Shown one piece after another: positions 26,365 through 34,411 of a DNA stretch of 64,000 nt (the stretch's first letter is position 1; each line of letters starts with the position of its first letter). The stretch is from Mucilaginibacter endophyticus (GTDB lineage Bacteria > Bacteroidota > Bacteroidia > Sphingobacteriales > Sphingobacteriaceae). A model generated the notes under the pieces. It had not been told where the DNA came from, made no database searches, and saw nothing but the letters and a program-made list of their open reading frames with translations. The DNA is taken from the NCBI RefSeq assembly GCF_003351025.1, contig NZ_QPCG01000002.1, positions 248,001-312,000 on the forward strand. The letters run 5' to 3'. Position numbers and translations under genes: made by a program.

Positions 26365-27381
26365 ATGAAGCGAATTTTATATACTTTAGTAATTATTGCC
26401 ACGGCAGCTCAGTTAGTAAAAGCTCAGCAACGACCGCAGTACACTCAATACGTATTCAACAACTACCTTTTAAATCCTGCATTAAGTGGTATAGAAAACT
26501 ACACCGATGTAAAGTTGGGTTACCGGAGCCAGTGGACCGGCCTTGAAGGGGCGCCTGTAACTTCTTATGTTTCGGTGAATGCACCTATTGGCAACAGGTT
26601 TTTACAGGGTGATGCTACCGCGTTTCCAGCCGGCGGCGGTTTAAACCCTTCAAGCAGGTCATACACTCAAAATTATATGGCTGCCGAGCCACATCATGGT
26701 ATTGGTTTAATGGTAGTATCTGATAAAACAGGCCCCATAACACAAACCAATATTGATGCTACTTATGCTTATCACCTTGGCCTAACCGAAACATTGAATT
26801 TAGCTGTAGGTGTATCGGCCGGCGTTAGTCATAATGTGATTGATGTAAGTAAACTTACTTATGTTGATCCTAACGACCCTACTATCAACAACATTACAGG
26901 CTCACAATGGAAACCCGATTTAGGGGTGGGAGTATGGGCATATTCGTCAAACTACTTCTTCGGAGCGTCTGTACAGCAGATCTTGCCACAAAATTTATAT
27001 GTAACCACATCTACAACAGCCGTTCAAAATAAAACCGTACCACATTATTTTGTGACCGGCGGTGTCAAACTTTTTGTATCTGATGATATTACATTGATGC
27101 CTTCGGCTTTGCTGAAATTTATAGCTCCTGTACCGGTAACTTTTGATGTGAATATGAAAATGTCATTCCGTGATAAATTCTGGATTGGTGGTTCATATCG
27201 CCGTAACGACTCATATGCTGCATTGGTTGGTTTTAACTTGAGTTCATTGATCAATGTTGGCTACTCTTATGATTTTACGACATCGGCCTTAAATACAGTA
27301 AGTCATGGTTCGCATGAAATTGTATTAGGTATCCTGCTTAACAATCGGTATAAAGTAACCTGCCCTCAGCATACTTTTTAA
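26365..27381 (+). CDS. PorP/SprF-family type IX secretion membrane protein
   Basis: Outer-membrane beta-barrel protein of 338 residues. A signal peptide (ILYTLVIIATAAQLVKAQ) is followed by the family opening QRPQYTQYVFNNYLLNPALSGIENY, split here over QYVFNNYLLNPALSG, and by GLMVVSDKTGPITQTNI. The C-terminal strands include FWIGGSYRRNDSYAALVGF and LINVGYSYDFTTSAL. PorP/SprF proteins are encoded next to and work with single type IX surface substrates that carry gliding-type C-terminal domains. Its gene is 2 bp downstream of such a substrate, so a dedicated pair is likely. Confidence 0.93.
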   Translation: MKRILYTLVIIATAAQLVKAQQRPQYTQYVFNNYLLNPALSGIENYTDVKLGYRSQWTGLEGAPVTSYVSVNAPIGNRFLQGDATAFPAGGGLNPSSRSYTQNYMAAEPHHGIGLMVVSDKTGPITQTNIDATYAYHLGLTETLNLAVGVSAGVSHNVIDVSKLTYVDPNDPTINNITGSQWKPDLGVGVWAYSSNYFFGASVQQILPQNLYVTTSTTAVQNKTVPHYFVTGGVKLFVSDDITLMPSALLKFIAPVPVTFDVNMKMSFRDKFWIGGSYRRNDSYAALVGFNLSSLINVGYSYDFTTSALNTVSHGSHEIVLGILLNNRYKVTCPQHTF

Positions 27382-27615
27382 TTTTTAAAATCGTTTTTAA
27401 GCTATACACTTAATTGCCTTTACCAAAGCAAATTGTGTACACCAATGTGGTGTTGCTATTTGGATGTAAATTGGTGCGGATGCTTCTTTCCTAATTAACA
27501 AAAACTGTTTGGCGATTATGTTGGAATTTAATGAATTAAGTTTCTTAAAAAGATAAAAATTAAAACAATAAGATCGCTCCATAGGTTTATTTAATAACAA
27601 CTAAAATTAAAACCT

Positions 27616-28008
27616 ATGAATACCAATAATGAGAACTGGGATAACCAGAACAGCAACCACAACAATTTTGAGAATAATACCAATTCATTTTCTGTGAATG
27701 GTGACGAAGCTTATGCTAACCGAAATCTTAAAAGCGATGATGATGAGGCGGATGATATAGTAGATTATGACGGAAAACCTGAGGTAGAAAATCCTGAGAA
27801 AGAAAAGGTAGGGACTCATAGTCAATCTGAGGTTAATCAACCCAATAAAAGTGCGGACACATCATTTAGTGAACAAACAGACGTAACACCACCGAATAAA
27901 AAAGAATTTCCTTCAGTGGGTCCGGCTAAAACCGATTTTGAAAGCCGCCCGCAGGGCCGCACAACCGGACGCATGGTAGGCCATGAACCCGGAACCGAAG
28001 GGATTTAG
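27616..28008 (+). CDS. Small disordered hydrophilic protein, hypothetical
   Basis: A 130-residue protein with no hydrophobic core. It is Asn-rich at the start (NNENWDNQNSNHNNFENN), acidic in the middle (DDDEADDIVDYDG) and ends in a GRTTGRMVGHEPGTEGI tail. No signal peptide, membrane segment or known domain is visible. It resembles stress-related hydrophilins in composition only. It is followed 18 bp later by another small hydrophilic protein gene, so the two are likely coexpressed. Function unknown. Confidence 0.7.
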   Translation: MNTNNENWDNQNSNHNNFENNTNSFSVNGDEAYANRNLKSDDDEADDIVDYDGKPEVENPEKEKVGTHSQSEVNQPNKSADTSFSEQTDVTPPNKKEFPSVGPAKTDFESRPQGRTTGRMVGHEPGTEGI

Positions 28009-28012
28009 GAAT

Positions 28013-28018
28013 AGGAGG
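28013..28018 (+). promoter_or_regulatory. Strong Shine-Dalgarno site
   Basis: AGGAGG lies 8 bp before the ATG at 28027. Most genes in this window lack such a site, so its presence suggests strong or regulated translation of the small protein downstream. Confidence 0.7.
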
Positions 28019-28026
28019 AAATAATC

Positions 28027-28260
28027 ATGAGTGATTATCGAGACGATCATTCTGCCTCAAGGCAAGGTAACATTAAAGAGACAAGGGAAAGTGGCATAAC
28101 CGGCAGTGATAACAATACCACCCGGATCAATCCCTGTCTCGAAACAAAAGGTCCTCAAAAAATGAACTTTAGAGTTTTACATGAGGATGGTAGCCTGGCA
28201 GATCTTCCAGATCAGAATGTTGAAGGCGCCGGTGTCGGAGATGGCACCATAGGTCGTTAA
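28027..28260 (+). CDS. Small hydrophilic protein, hypothetical
   Basis: A 77-residue polar protein (MSDYRDDHSASRQGN, with TRINPCLETKGPQKMNFRVL and ending EGAGVGDGTIGR). No domain is recognised. A strong AGGAGG site precedes it and a terminator follows directly. It probably shares a transcript with the 130-residue disordered protein upstream. Both may be abundant stress-phase proteins, but that is a guess from composition and the ribosome site. Confidence 0.65.
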   Translation: MSDYRDDHSASRQGNIKETRESGITGSDNNTTRINPCLETKGPQKMNFRVLHEDGSLADLPDQNVEGAGVGDGTIGR

Positions 28261-28266
28261 AAAGAA

Positions 28267-28291
28267 AAAGGTGGCTGATATGGCCACCTTT
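28267..28291. terminator. Bidirectional terminator
   Basis: Stem AAAGGTGGC / GCCACCTTT with a 7-nt loop, A-rich before and T-rich after (TTTCTTTTT). It lies between the small hydrophilic protein gene and the convergent arginine decarboxylase gene. Confidence 0.85.
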
Positions 28292-28315
28292 CTTTTTATG
28301 CTGATGTTTATACTA

Positions 28316-29710
28316 TTAGGTAGTATAACCCAGAATTTTTAGTACCTGTTTACTGTTTTGCTCTTCGCCAAATACTTCAAAGTTGAAAGTTTCATCCCTG
28401 TTACGGCGAATGATCACGTGCTTAGGTGATGGTAGCAAACAATGGTGAATACCGCCATAGCCGCTTAATACCTCCTGATAAGCTCCTGTATTAAAGAAAC
28501 CTAAATACTGTACCTTACGGGTTTTAGGCATAAATACGCTGTTCATGTGCGCTTCCTGGTTGTAATAATCCTGACCATCGCAGGTGATGCCGCCAAGGTT
28601 TACACGCTCATATTCCGAATCCCAGTTGTTAACCGGCAACAGAATGTACTTTTGATTTAATGCCCAAACATCGGGAAGGTTAGTGATGAATGAACCATCA
28701 AGCATCAACCAGCGTTCGCGATCATTTTGTTGCTTGCGGCCTAATACTTTGTAAAGGATACCTGAAGCTTCAGCCACAGTATACTTACCAAATTCGGTAA
28801 TGATATCCGGTTCCATGGTATCATGCTCGGCACAAATTTCTTTGATACGGCTTACAATCTCGTTGATCATGTATTCATAATCAAAATCGAAAACCAGCGA
28901 ATCTTTAAATGGCATACCACCACCAATATCAAGCGTATCCAAATGCGGATTTACTTTCTTGAATTTACAGTAAAGCGTTACATATTTCTCCAGCTCGTTC
29001 CAGTAGTATGGTGTATCTGAAATACCCGAGTTAATGAAGAAGTGTAACAGTTTAACCTGGAAGTTGGGGTTGTCCTCAATTTTATTATGATAAAAATCAA
29101 TAACATCTTCCATACGTACACCTAAACGCGAAGTATAAAACTGAGAATCAGGCTGCTCTTCGGCCGCTATACGGATACCCAGGTTACAAGGAGTATCCAT
29201 CTCAATTTCGTCGTCGTAAAGGTTAAATTCTTCTTTATTATCCAATACAGGGATGATGTTCTTGAAGCCATCATGCAGCATGTCGATAATATATGTTTTG
29301 TATTGGAAGGTTTTAAAACCGTTACATATTACGGTAATATCCTTTGTTACGGTGCCTTTTTTCTCTAATGCGTCAATCATTGGCATATCAAAAGCCGATG
29401 ATGTTTCCAGGTGGATTTCGTTTTTCAGGGCTTCTTCAACAATATGCCTGAAATGCGAGCTCTTGGTGCAATAGCAGTATTTATAGCTGCCGCGATAATT
29501 GTTTTTGATGATAGCCTGTTGAAACAACAACTTGGCCTGCTGGATCTTTTTAGAGATCAAAGGCAGATAAGTAAAGCGTAGGGGGGTACCATACGTTTCA
29601 ATCATCTCCATCAAATTTAGGTCCTGAAAGTATAGCTCATCGTCGATGATCTCAAAACCATCCTGTGGAAAGCCTACACTTAAATCAAGAAATTCCTGGT
29701 AACTCTGCAT
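28316..29710 (-). CDS. speA: Arginine decarboxylase (biosynthetic, fold III PLP enzyme)
   Basis: PLP-dependent decarboxylase of 464 residues, likely converting arginine to agmatine for polyamine synthesis. The probable Schiff-base lysine is K83 in KYCYCTKSSHF. Other family parts are LETSSAFDMPMIDAL, the LDIGGGMPFKDSL glycine loop that binds the PLP phosphate, EFGKYTVAEASG, and YGGIHHCLLPSPKH near the end. It is shorter than E. coli SpeA (about 650 residues) but matches the compact Bacteroidetes form. Related fold III decarboxylases (ornithine, diaminopimelate) are an alternative. It is transcribed alone. Confidence 0.82.
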   Translation of the reverse strand: MQSYQEFLDLSVGFPQDGFEIIDDELYFQDLNLMEMIETYGTPLRFTYLPLISKKIQQAKLLFQQAIIKNNYRGSYKYCYCTKSSHFRHIVEEALKNEIHLETSSAFDMPMIDALEKKGTVTKDITVICNGFKTFQYKTYIIDMLHDGFKNIIPVLDNKEEFNLYDDEIEMDTPCNLGIRIAAEEQPDSQFYTSRLGVRMEDVIDFYHNKIEDNPNFQVKLLHFFINSGISDTPYYWNELEKYVTLYCKFKKVNPHLDTLDIGGGMPFKDSLVFDFDYEYMINEIVSRIKEICAEHDTMEPDIITEFGKYTVAEASGILYKVLGRKQQNDRERWLMLDGSFITNLPDVWALNQKYILLPVNNWDSEYERVNLGGITCDGQDYYNQEAHMNSVFMPKTRKVQYLGFFNTGAYQEVLSGYGGIHHCLLPSPKHVIIRRNRDETFNFEVFGEEQNSKQVLKILGYTT

Positions 29711-29942
29711 CCTTTAAAATTTTGGGGCAAAAATGTAATTTTTAAACGGAATATCTTGCTATTTGTTAGGATTAATTTTATTGACAGAATGTAATGTTTT
29801 TGCAGCAAAAGAGAGCTTGCTCATTAGCCACTGTTACACAGTACGTTGCATTCGATAATCCATAGAAATTTTCGATAATAATGAAACTATAATATAGCTC
29901 ATTAGGAGGGTATATAATCACTAAAAATACCGGCAGGCGCGA

Positions 29943-30923
29943 CTATGCCACCGCAGCCTCTTTATTGTATTTATTTCGGTAATCAATTGGCGATAATCCA
30001 GTGATTTTTTTGAAAACCGTACGGAACGCTTTGGCATCGGTATAACCAACATCATACATTACTTCGTTGACGTTTTTCGGGGTGCTTTCCAGTTGCTTTT
30101 TTGCGGCTTCAATCTTCACTCGTTGAATATATTCAACCGGCGTATTGTTGGTGGCTTTCTTAAACCGGCGTTCAAAGTGCCTGCGGCCTATGGCATATTT
30201 CGAAGAAAGGTCTTCAACCGAAATTTTCTCCGTTACATTATTTTCGATGTATTCTTGAGCTTGCTTAATCGGATCATCCTCATGCTTCTTTTGCCCGGTG
30301 AACATTGCAAAAGGCGACTGACTTTTCCGGTCTATTTCCAGTGCATAGATCTTGGCTGCCATAATAGCTATATCCCTGCCGGCATACTTCTCTATTAACA
30401 ATAGTAACAAACTCCAGTAAGATGTAGCGCCTCCACTTGAATATAAGCCTTGCTGTTCGGTAACAATGCGTCCGTCAACCAGTGTTACTTCCGGGAACAT
30501 GCTTCTAAACTTATCTGCTGTGATCCAGTGGCTGGAACATTCTTTACCATTTAATAACCCAGTAGAGGCCAGTATAAACGAGCCGATACACAAACTAACT
30601 ATTTCAGCGCCGTTTTTGTATTGATTGATGATCCATGGTACAAACTCCTGATTTATCTTTACTGCATTGTCCAGATCGCCGCTTATAGCCGGGATGATCA
30701 CCATGTCGGTTTTTCCCAATTCACTCATCAAAAGATCGGGGTGAACCGAGAACATGCCACCATGCACTTTAACCTCTTTGGCAAGACCAACCATGTGCAC
30801 ATCAAAAACCGGCTGCCTGCCCACGGATTGTAAAAAGTCATTGGCTCCGGTAAAGATAGTCCGGGCATCTACAATACTGGCCAAAACCGCCTCATTAGGT
30901 ATCAGGATAGCTACATGTTTCAT
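29943..30923 (-). CDS. GlxA-type AraC-family regulator with DJ-1/PfpI domain
   Basis: A 326-residue regulator. The first 200 residues form a class I glutamine-amidotransferase-like DJ-1/PfpI domain (HVAILIPNEAVLASI, and IVSLCIGSFILASTGLLNG with the elbow cysteine, then SSHWITADKFRSMFP). The last 100 are an AraC double helix-turn-helix (KISVEDLSSKYAIGRRHFERRFKKA, split here; DVGYTDAKAFRTVFKKITGLSP). The domain order matches GlxA/FtrA-type proteins. It is divergent from a DoxX-like membrane protein gene, which together with the RibD-like reductase gene may be its target. Confidence 0.92.
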   Translation of the reverse strand: MKHVAILIPNEAVLASIVDARTIFTGANDFLQSVGRQPVFDVHMVGLAKEVKVHGGMFSVHPDLLMSELGKTDMVIIPAISGDLDNAVKINQEFVPWIINQYKNGAEIVSLCIGSFILASTGLLNGKECSSHWITADKFRSMFPEVTLVDGRIVTEQQGLYSSGGATSYWSLLLLLIEKYAGRDIAIMAAKIYALEIDRKSQSPFAMFTGQKKHEDDPIKQAQEYIENNVTEKISVEDLSSKYAIGRRHFERRFKKATNNTPVEYIQRVKIEAAKKQLESTPKNVNEVMYDVGYTDAKAFRTVFKKITGLSPIDYRNKYNKEAAVA

Positions 30924-31033
30924 GCTTGGTAATTGAATAATTGGTTATATTGGATAAAGATAGTAAACGTCAAAGTCGCAATCAACCCCTTAATAAGTCC
31001 TTTTTGCACATTACGTGGCTTTATGCCCAGCGA

Positions 31034-31041
31034 TAACTTTG
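31034..31041 (+). promoter_or_regulatory. Candidate -7 promoter box
   Basis: TAACTTTG matches the TAnnTTTG consensus exactly, 43 bp before the ATG at 31084. No good -33 element lies at the ideal distance, so confidence is limited. Confidence 0.35.
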
Positions 31042-31083
31042 TACCGTAAACAAATCAGCAATCACACAAAAAACAATATCAAC

Positions 31084-31506
31084 ATGAAACCAAAAACAAT
31101 TAAAATCCTGTACTGGATCTTCACTACTCTTTTTCTATTGGCAATGCTTGGCGACGCTTATGGCGGCATTACCATGCAGCAGGCGGGCAAAGATTCATTA
31201 GCAAAACTGGGATATCCTATGTACCTGCTGGTAATTATGGGATCGGCAAAAATAGCGGGTGTGCTGGCCATTGCACAAACCAAATACAAGGTTTTTAAAG
31301 AATGGGCTTATTCCGGCTTTACCATCAGTTTTATCGGCGCGTTTTTATCATGGTATGCAATTGGGGCCGGAGGTGCAATGCTTGTCCCGCCCGTAGTGAT
31401 GTTAATCGTCATGTTCTTTACCTATTACTTATGGAAAAAATACGAGCAGGTAAAAGATCTTAATGTAACCAATACCAGGCTTGCAGGCAATACCGAACTC
31501 GCTTAA
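31084..31506 (+). CDS. DoxX-like small membrane protein
   Basis: Membrane protein of 140 residues with four hydrophobic helices (KILYWIFTTLFLLAMLGDA, YLLVIMGSAKIAGVLAI, FTISFIGAFLSWYAIG, VVMLIVMFFTYYLWK), the DoxX/DoxD-like pattern common in Bacteroidetes. ATG 31084 is chosen because the frame upstream from 31015 is polar and not conserved-looking, and a -7 promoter box at 31034-31041 would leave a short leader. It is divergent from the GlxA-type regulator. Its precise role is unknown; some DoxX proteins act in redox or stress responses. Confidence 0.8.
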   Translation: MKPKTIKILYWIFTTLFLLAMLGDAYGGITMQQAGKDSLAKLGYPMYLLVIMGSAKIAGVLAIAQTKYKVFKEWAYSGFTISFIGAFLSWYAIGAGGAMLVPPVVMLIVMFFTYYLWKKYEQVKDLNVTNTRLAGNTELA

Positions 31507-31527
31507 TAATGCACCATTTTCTTAACC

Positions 31528-31550
31528 CCGGGTTTATCTGTTAAACCCGG
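31528..31550 (+). terminator. Terminator-like hairpin
   Basis: CCGGGTTTA pairs with TAAACCCGG around a 5-nt loop, followed by TTTGCTTGTTT. It separates the DoxX-like gene from the reductase gene and may only partly stop transcription, as no clear new promoter follows. Confidence 0.7.
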
Positions 31551-31567
31551 TTTGCTTGTTTAATATT

Positions 31568-32143
31568 ATGCGTAAACTGACAGTATCCCTGAATATAACA
31601 CTGGATGGCTTTGTGGCAGCGGAAGATGAGGGGCTTGACTGGCACTCACCCTACTGGTCTGATGAAATAGCCGAAACTACTGCTGAGTTGTTAAGTAAGG
31701 CGGATACAATCTTATTGGGTAAAAATACCTACCAGGCTATGGCCGCATATTGGCCCTTTCAGGCTAAAAGCATGAATTTCCCACGTACAGATATAGCTTA
31801 TGCCGATATGATGAATACCTATCAAAAAGTGGTAATATCTTCAACAATGAACGCTGCGTGGTGGAATAATTCGCTACTGCTGAAAGGTGATCTGAAACAA
31901 GTTATAGGGAAACTGAAAAAGCAAAACGGCCGCGATATCCTAACTTACGGAAGCATTAGCGTTGTTAAAAAGCTGGCGGCGGTTAATTTAATTGATGAAT
32001 ACCAGCTTTGGGTACACCCGGTAATTTTAGGTAATGGCCGGCCGCTCTTTAATGGGCTGAAAAGCTCATTACCTTTAAAATTGTTGTCGCAAAAGGTTTT
32101 TTCGTCAGGTGTGATTTTGATGGTTTATCAATCGCCTAATTGA
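31568..32143 (+). CDS. RibD C-terminal/dihydrofolate reductase-like protein
   Basis: A 191-residue reductase of the RibD_C family (deazaflavin/flavin reductase-like, DHFR fold). Typical parts are KLTVSLNITLDGFVA, ADTILLGKNTYQAMAAYWP, KVVISSTMN, ILTYGSISVVKKLAA, DEYQLWVHPVILGNGRPLFNG (split) and a final strand. NADPH is the likely cofactor. The substrate of these stand-alone members is unknown. ATG 31568 is preferred over the TTG at 31556. Confidence 0.88.
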   Translation: MRKLTVSLNITLDGFVAAEDEGLDWHSPYWSDEIAETTAELLSKADTILLGKNTYQAMAAYWPFQAKSMNFPRTDIAYADMMNTYQKVVISSTMNAAWWNNSLLLKGDLKQVIGKLKKQNGRDILTYGSISVVKKLAAVNLIDEYQLWVHPVILGNGRPLFNGLKSSLPLKLLSQKVFSSGVILMVYQSPN

Positions 32144-32216
32144 TTAGCAGGGATTAGTAAACAAGATGAATTCATAGGAAGCCTTTTACTACTGACACAC
32201 TGTTGTCAATAGCCAT

Positions 32217-32249
32217 TAGCACATTTGTGTGAATAAATATAATGTGCTA
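32217..32249. promoter_or_regulatory. Inverted repeat reaching into the start codon of an HTH gene
   Basis: TAGCACAT (32217-32224) and ATGTGCTA (32242-32249) form an 8-bp inverted repeat separated by 17 bp. The last A is the first base of the ATG at 32249. It could be an operator or a hairpin masking the start. Confidence 0.4.
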
Positions 32250-32572
32250 TGAATAGGGCCGACAGGTTGCTCAGGGTATTGGTGTTACTGCAAACCAGGG
32301 ATGTGGTTTCCATTGAGCTATTGAAAGCACAATTTCATATCAGCACGCGCACCGCCTATCAGGACCTTGAGGCACTAAAACAACTAAAAATAACAGTAAC
32401 ATTTGAGCCAGAAAAAGGCTGTTTTGTTTTAGTTGGAAGCTGTCCATCACCTGGCAACAACAGCGAAATTCTTTCTCAGCCAATGATGATTATCCCACCC
32501 GTTATAAAAAATGAGGTTTTGTCTGTTATTTTCCGTCAGTTTAATAATGATCCTCAAAACTCATCATCGTAG
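32249..32572 (+). CDS. Stand-alone HTH_11 DNA-binding protein (short YafY-like regulator)
   Basis: A 107-residue protein with a complete winged helix at the start (MNRADRLLRVLVLLQ, then VSIELLKAQFHISTRTAYQDLEALKQL), as in YafY/WYL or DeoR-type regulators, which normally carry a 200-residue ligand-binding WYL domain. Here only about 45 residues follow (GCFVLVGSCPSPG onward). No WYL remnants are seen downstream, since the next gene is convergent and overlaps by 19 bp. It is therefore either a natural HTH-only regulator or an old truncation. Confidence 0.7.
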   Translation: MNRADRLLRVLVLLQTRDVVSIELLKAQFHISTRTAYQDLEALKQLKITVTFEPEKGCFVLVGSCPSPGNNSEILSQPMMIIPPVIKNEVLSVIFRQFNNDPQNSSS

Positions 32573-33834
32573 TTTACCTTTCCATTGCTCAGTCGCACAT
32601 AATCTACCGCTCCGGTGCCCTGAAAGCGATAAACAATTCCGATTATTTTGGCCCGGCCAATACCTTTATCTACCGTGTAAACCTGCTTGTTATCAATAAA
32701 AATTTGCGCCTTGCCATTGTGGGATACTATTTTGAGCAGTACATATTTCTCAAAATCAACCCCAAAGGCAGAGAGATCGTGCTTCTTGCCCGACACTTCA
32801 TACCCGGCAAAGTACATATCCAGATCGGATACACAACCTTTAGCACTTAAAGGGATCCAAATAGCCGTGCCTTTGCACAGAATATAAATAGTGCTTGAGC
32901 GACAGGCAGCCGCGCCTTCGTTATAGTTGTTTTTTACCGATGTTTCAAAAGTGAAGTCATCGCTGTAGACCTCTCCAAAATCTCTCACATTGGTATAAAC
33001 CACATAAGGAGGGGTAGGCTGCATGGGGATATTCCGCTCCTTGATCTTTTCAGGCGACAAGGAAAGCTTGCCATCTGCCATTGCATCCTTTTTTTCATAA
33101 TAAACGGGCACCGGCTGCTTTTCAACAACAGGCAGCCACCCATTTGATTCAACAAACAATTCATGCTGTTTTACAATTTTACCGCCTACAATGAGCTTGG
33201 CGTAATAAAAATCCGGGAAGTAATAGATAGAGGTATGCTGATGGTCATTTTTAGAAACATTAACCCGCAAATGCCTGTCCCATGATTGCTGGATAGCAAC
33301 TGAATCGTAAGGAGATTTAGTCGCGTCAAAATCAAACACCACCGAATTAGGCAAACCCGAAGTAATCACTTTTTTACTGTTGAACTTGTAATCCTTAGCC
33401 ACTATCGGCGGCACAGGGCGCTCGGTGCGCGAAGCTATGATCACAACCAATAAAATTCCCATTAAGGTTAAAACACCCAATGCATAGGGCAGAGACCTGA
33501 ATGTTTTTTTTACCGGTTGTGGTTTAGATTTTTGTTGTTTGCCCGGTTTGTCAACCGGAACAAATTGAGTGCTGAAAGCCCTAAAGTTTTCATAACCTAA
33601 AAATTGAACCAGGGTATCCATAGTGTAAGTATTTGGCAGACTGTCATATTTAACTTTGCCCCAGATGCGCTTCAGCGTAACATGACTTATAGACGCGCCT
33701 GTCTTCTCGCGGATCTTTTCGCTTAGGTTTATAAAATCCTGGTTTTTCCAGTTTGTGCTGTCACCCCAGCCGGTGAAAGTCTCGTATTGTTTTATCAGTT
33801 CGGTAATCAATAACTCTTGTGCGGGCATATCCAT
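32554..33834 (-). CDS. Membrane protein with N-terminal DNA-binding-like domain and C-terminal LamG/CBM-like domain
   Basis: A 426-residue protein of a type seen in Bacteroidetes, without a firm name. The first 90 residues (LITELIKQYETFTGWGDS, FINLSEKIREKTGASISHVTLKRIW, and TLVQFLGYENFRAF) look like a cytoplasmic helical DNA-binding domain. A Lys/Pro linker and one membrane segment (LPYALGVLTLMGILLVVIIAS, about 112-132) follow. The remaining 290 residues are beta-rich, ending in a concanavalin/LamG-like fold (FEKYVLLKIVSHNGKAQIFIDNK, split). This layout suggests a one-component membrane regulator sensing an outside ligand. Three TTGTAC sites precede it. Confidence 0.65.
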   Translation of the reverse strand: MDMPAQELLITELIKQYETFTGWGDSTNWKNQDFINLSEKIREKTGASISHVTLKRIWGKVKYDSLPNTYTMDTLVQFLGYENFRAFSTQFVPVDKPGKQQKSKPQPVKKTFRSLPYALGVLTLMGILLVVIIASRTERPVPPIVAKDYKFNSKKVITSGLPNSVVFDFDATKSPYDSVAIQQSWDRHLRVNVSKNDHQHTSIYYFPDFYYAKLIVGGKIVKQHELFVESNGWLPVVEKQPVPVYYEKKDAMADGKLSLSPEKIKERNIPMQPTPPYVVYTNVRDFGEVYSDDFTFETSVKNNYNEGAAACRSSTIYILCKGTAIWIPLSAKGCVSDLDMYFAGYEVSGKKHDLSAFGVDFEKYVLLKIVSHNGKAQIFIDNKQVYTVDKGIGRAKIIGIVYRFQGTGAVDYVRLSNGKVNYDDEF

Positions 33835-33871
33835 TGGTCAAAAATAGCCGGTAAACAGGTTCAAATACTAT

Positions 33872-33897
33872 TTGTACAGGCTTGTACCAACTTGTAC
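33872..33897. promoter_or_regulatory. Three TTGTAC sites at exact 10-bp spacing
   Basis: TTGTAC occurs at 33872-33877, 33882-33887 and 33892-33897, one helical turn apart. The last is inside the palindrome CTTGTACAAG (33891-33900). The array starts 38 bp upstream of the minus-strand ATG at 33834 and overlaps its likely promoter (minus-strand TTG, then a TATTTG box). The divergent DoxX-like gene lies 90 bp on the other side. Confidence 0.6.
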
Positions 33898-33987
33898 AAG
33901 CTGTGAATTGCGATAGCCTTACAGGCAAACTAATTTTATCAGCAATTCAAAATATTTAAACCTAAATATACCATAACCTAACCAACA

Positions 33988-34359
33988 ATGAAACAAGTAT
34001 TAAGCAGGAGTAGCGCATATATTTACGCAACGGTAATGTTTATATTCGGCATTCAGCATTTTATATATGCCGATTTTGTGGCAACCCTTGTGCCCAGCTG
34101 GATTCCTTTCCACCTGTTTTGGGTGTATTTTACCGCCGTGGCGCTAATAGCTGCAGCCGTAAGTATCTATGTTAATTTATATGCTCAATGGGGCTGTTTT
34201 TTGCTGGGATGTATGATATGGGTATTTATATTAACCATACATATCCCATTGCTTGTCAACAGTCATTTTGATGCGGGTAAAATAACCAATGCCATGAAAG
34301 ATACCGGGCTTGCATCGTGTGCCTTTATACTGGCGGCGATATATGAACGGGAGGGTTAA
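33988..34359 (+). CDS. DoxX-family-like small membrane protein
   Basis: A 123-residue protein with four hydrophobic helices (YIYATVMFIFGIQHFIYADF, LFWVYFTAVALIAAAVSIYV, CFLLGCMIWVFILTIHIPLL, DTGLASCAFILAAIY). The FGIQHFIYADFVATLVPSWIP stretch, split over IQHFIYADF and VPSWIP, is typical of DoxX-like proteins of this clade. It is divergent from the membrane regulator-like protein and so a possible target of it. A serine hydrolase gene follows 52 bp later. Confidence 0.8.
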   Translation: MKQVLSRSSAYIYATVMFIFGIQHFIYADFVATLVPSWIPFHLFWVYFTAVALIAAAVSIYVNLYAQWGCFLLGCMIWVFILTIHIPLLVNSHFDAGKITNAMKDTGLASCAFILAAIYEREG

Positions 34360-34411
34360 TTAATACCGAAATAACATGTAACATAAATGTGTTTGCTGTA
34401 GTCTCTTTACT

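Noticed and set aside
30093..30398. 101-residue plus-strand frame inside the AraC-type gene
   Set aside because: Shadow of the HTH-coding DNA; no start signal or domain.
32249..32572. Simple pseudogene of a full WYL regulator
   Set aside because: No WYL-like residues are seen in any frame downstream, and the frame ends cleanly inside a convergent gene. A natural short form is equally likely, so it is kept as a gene.
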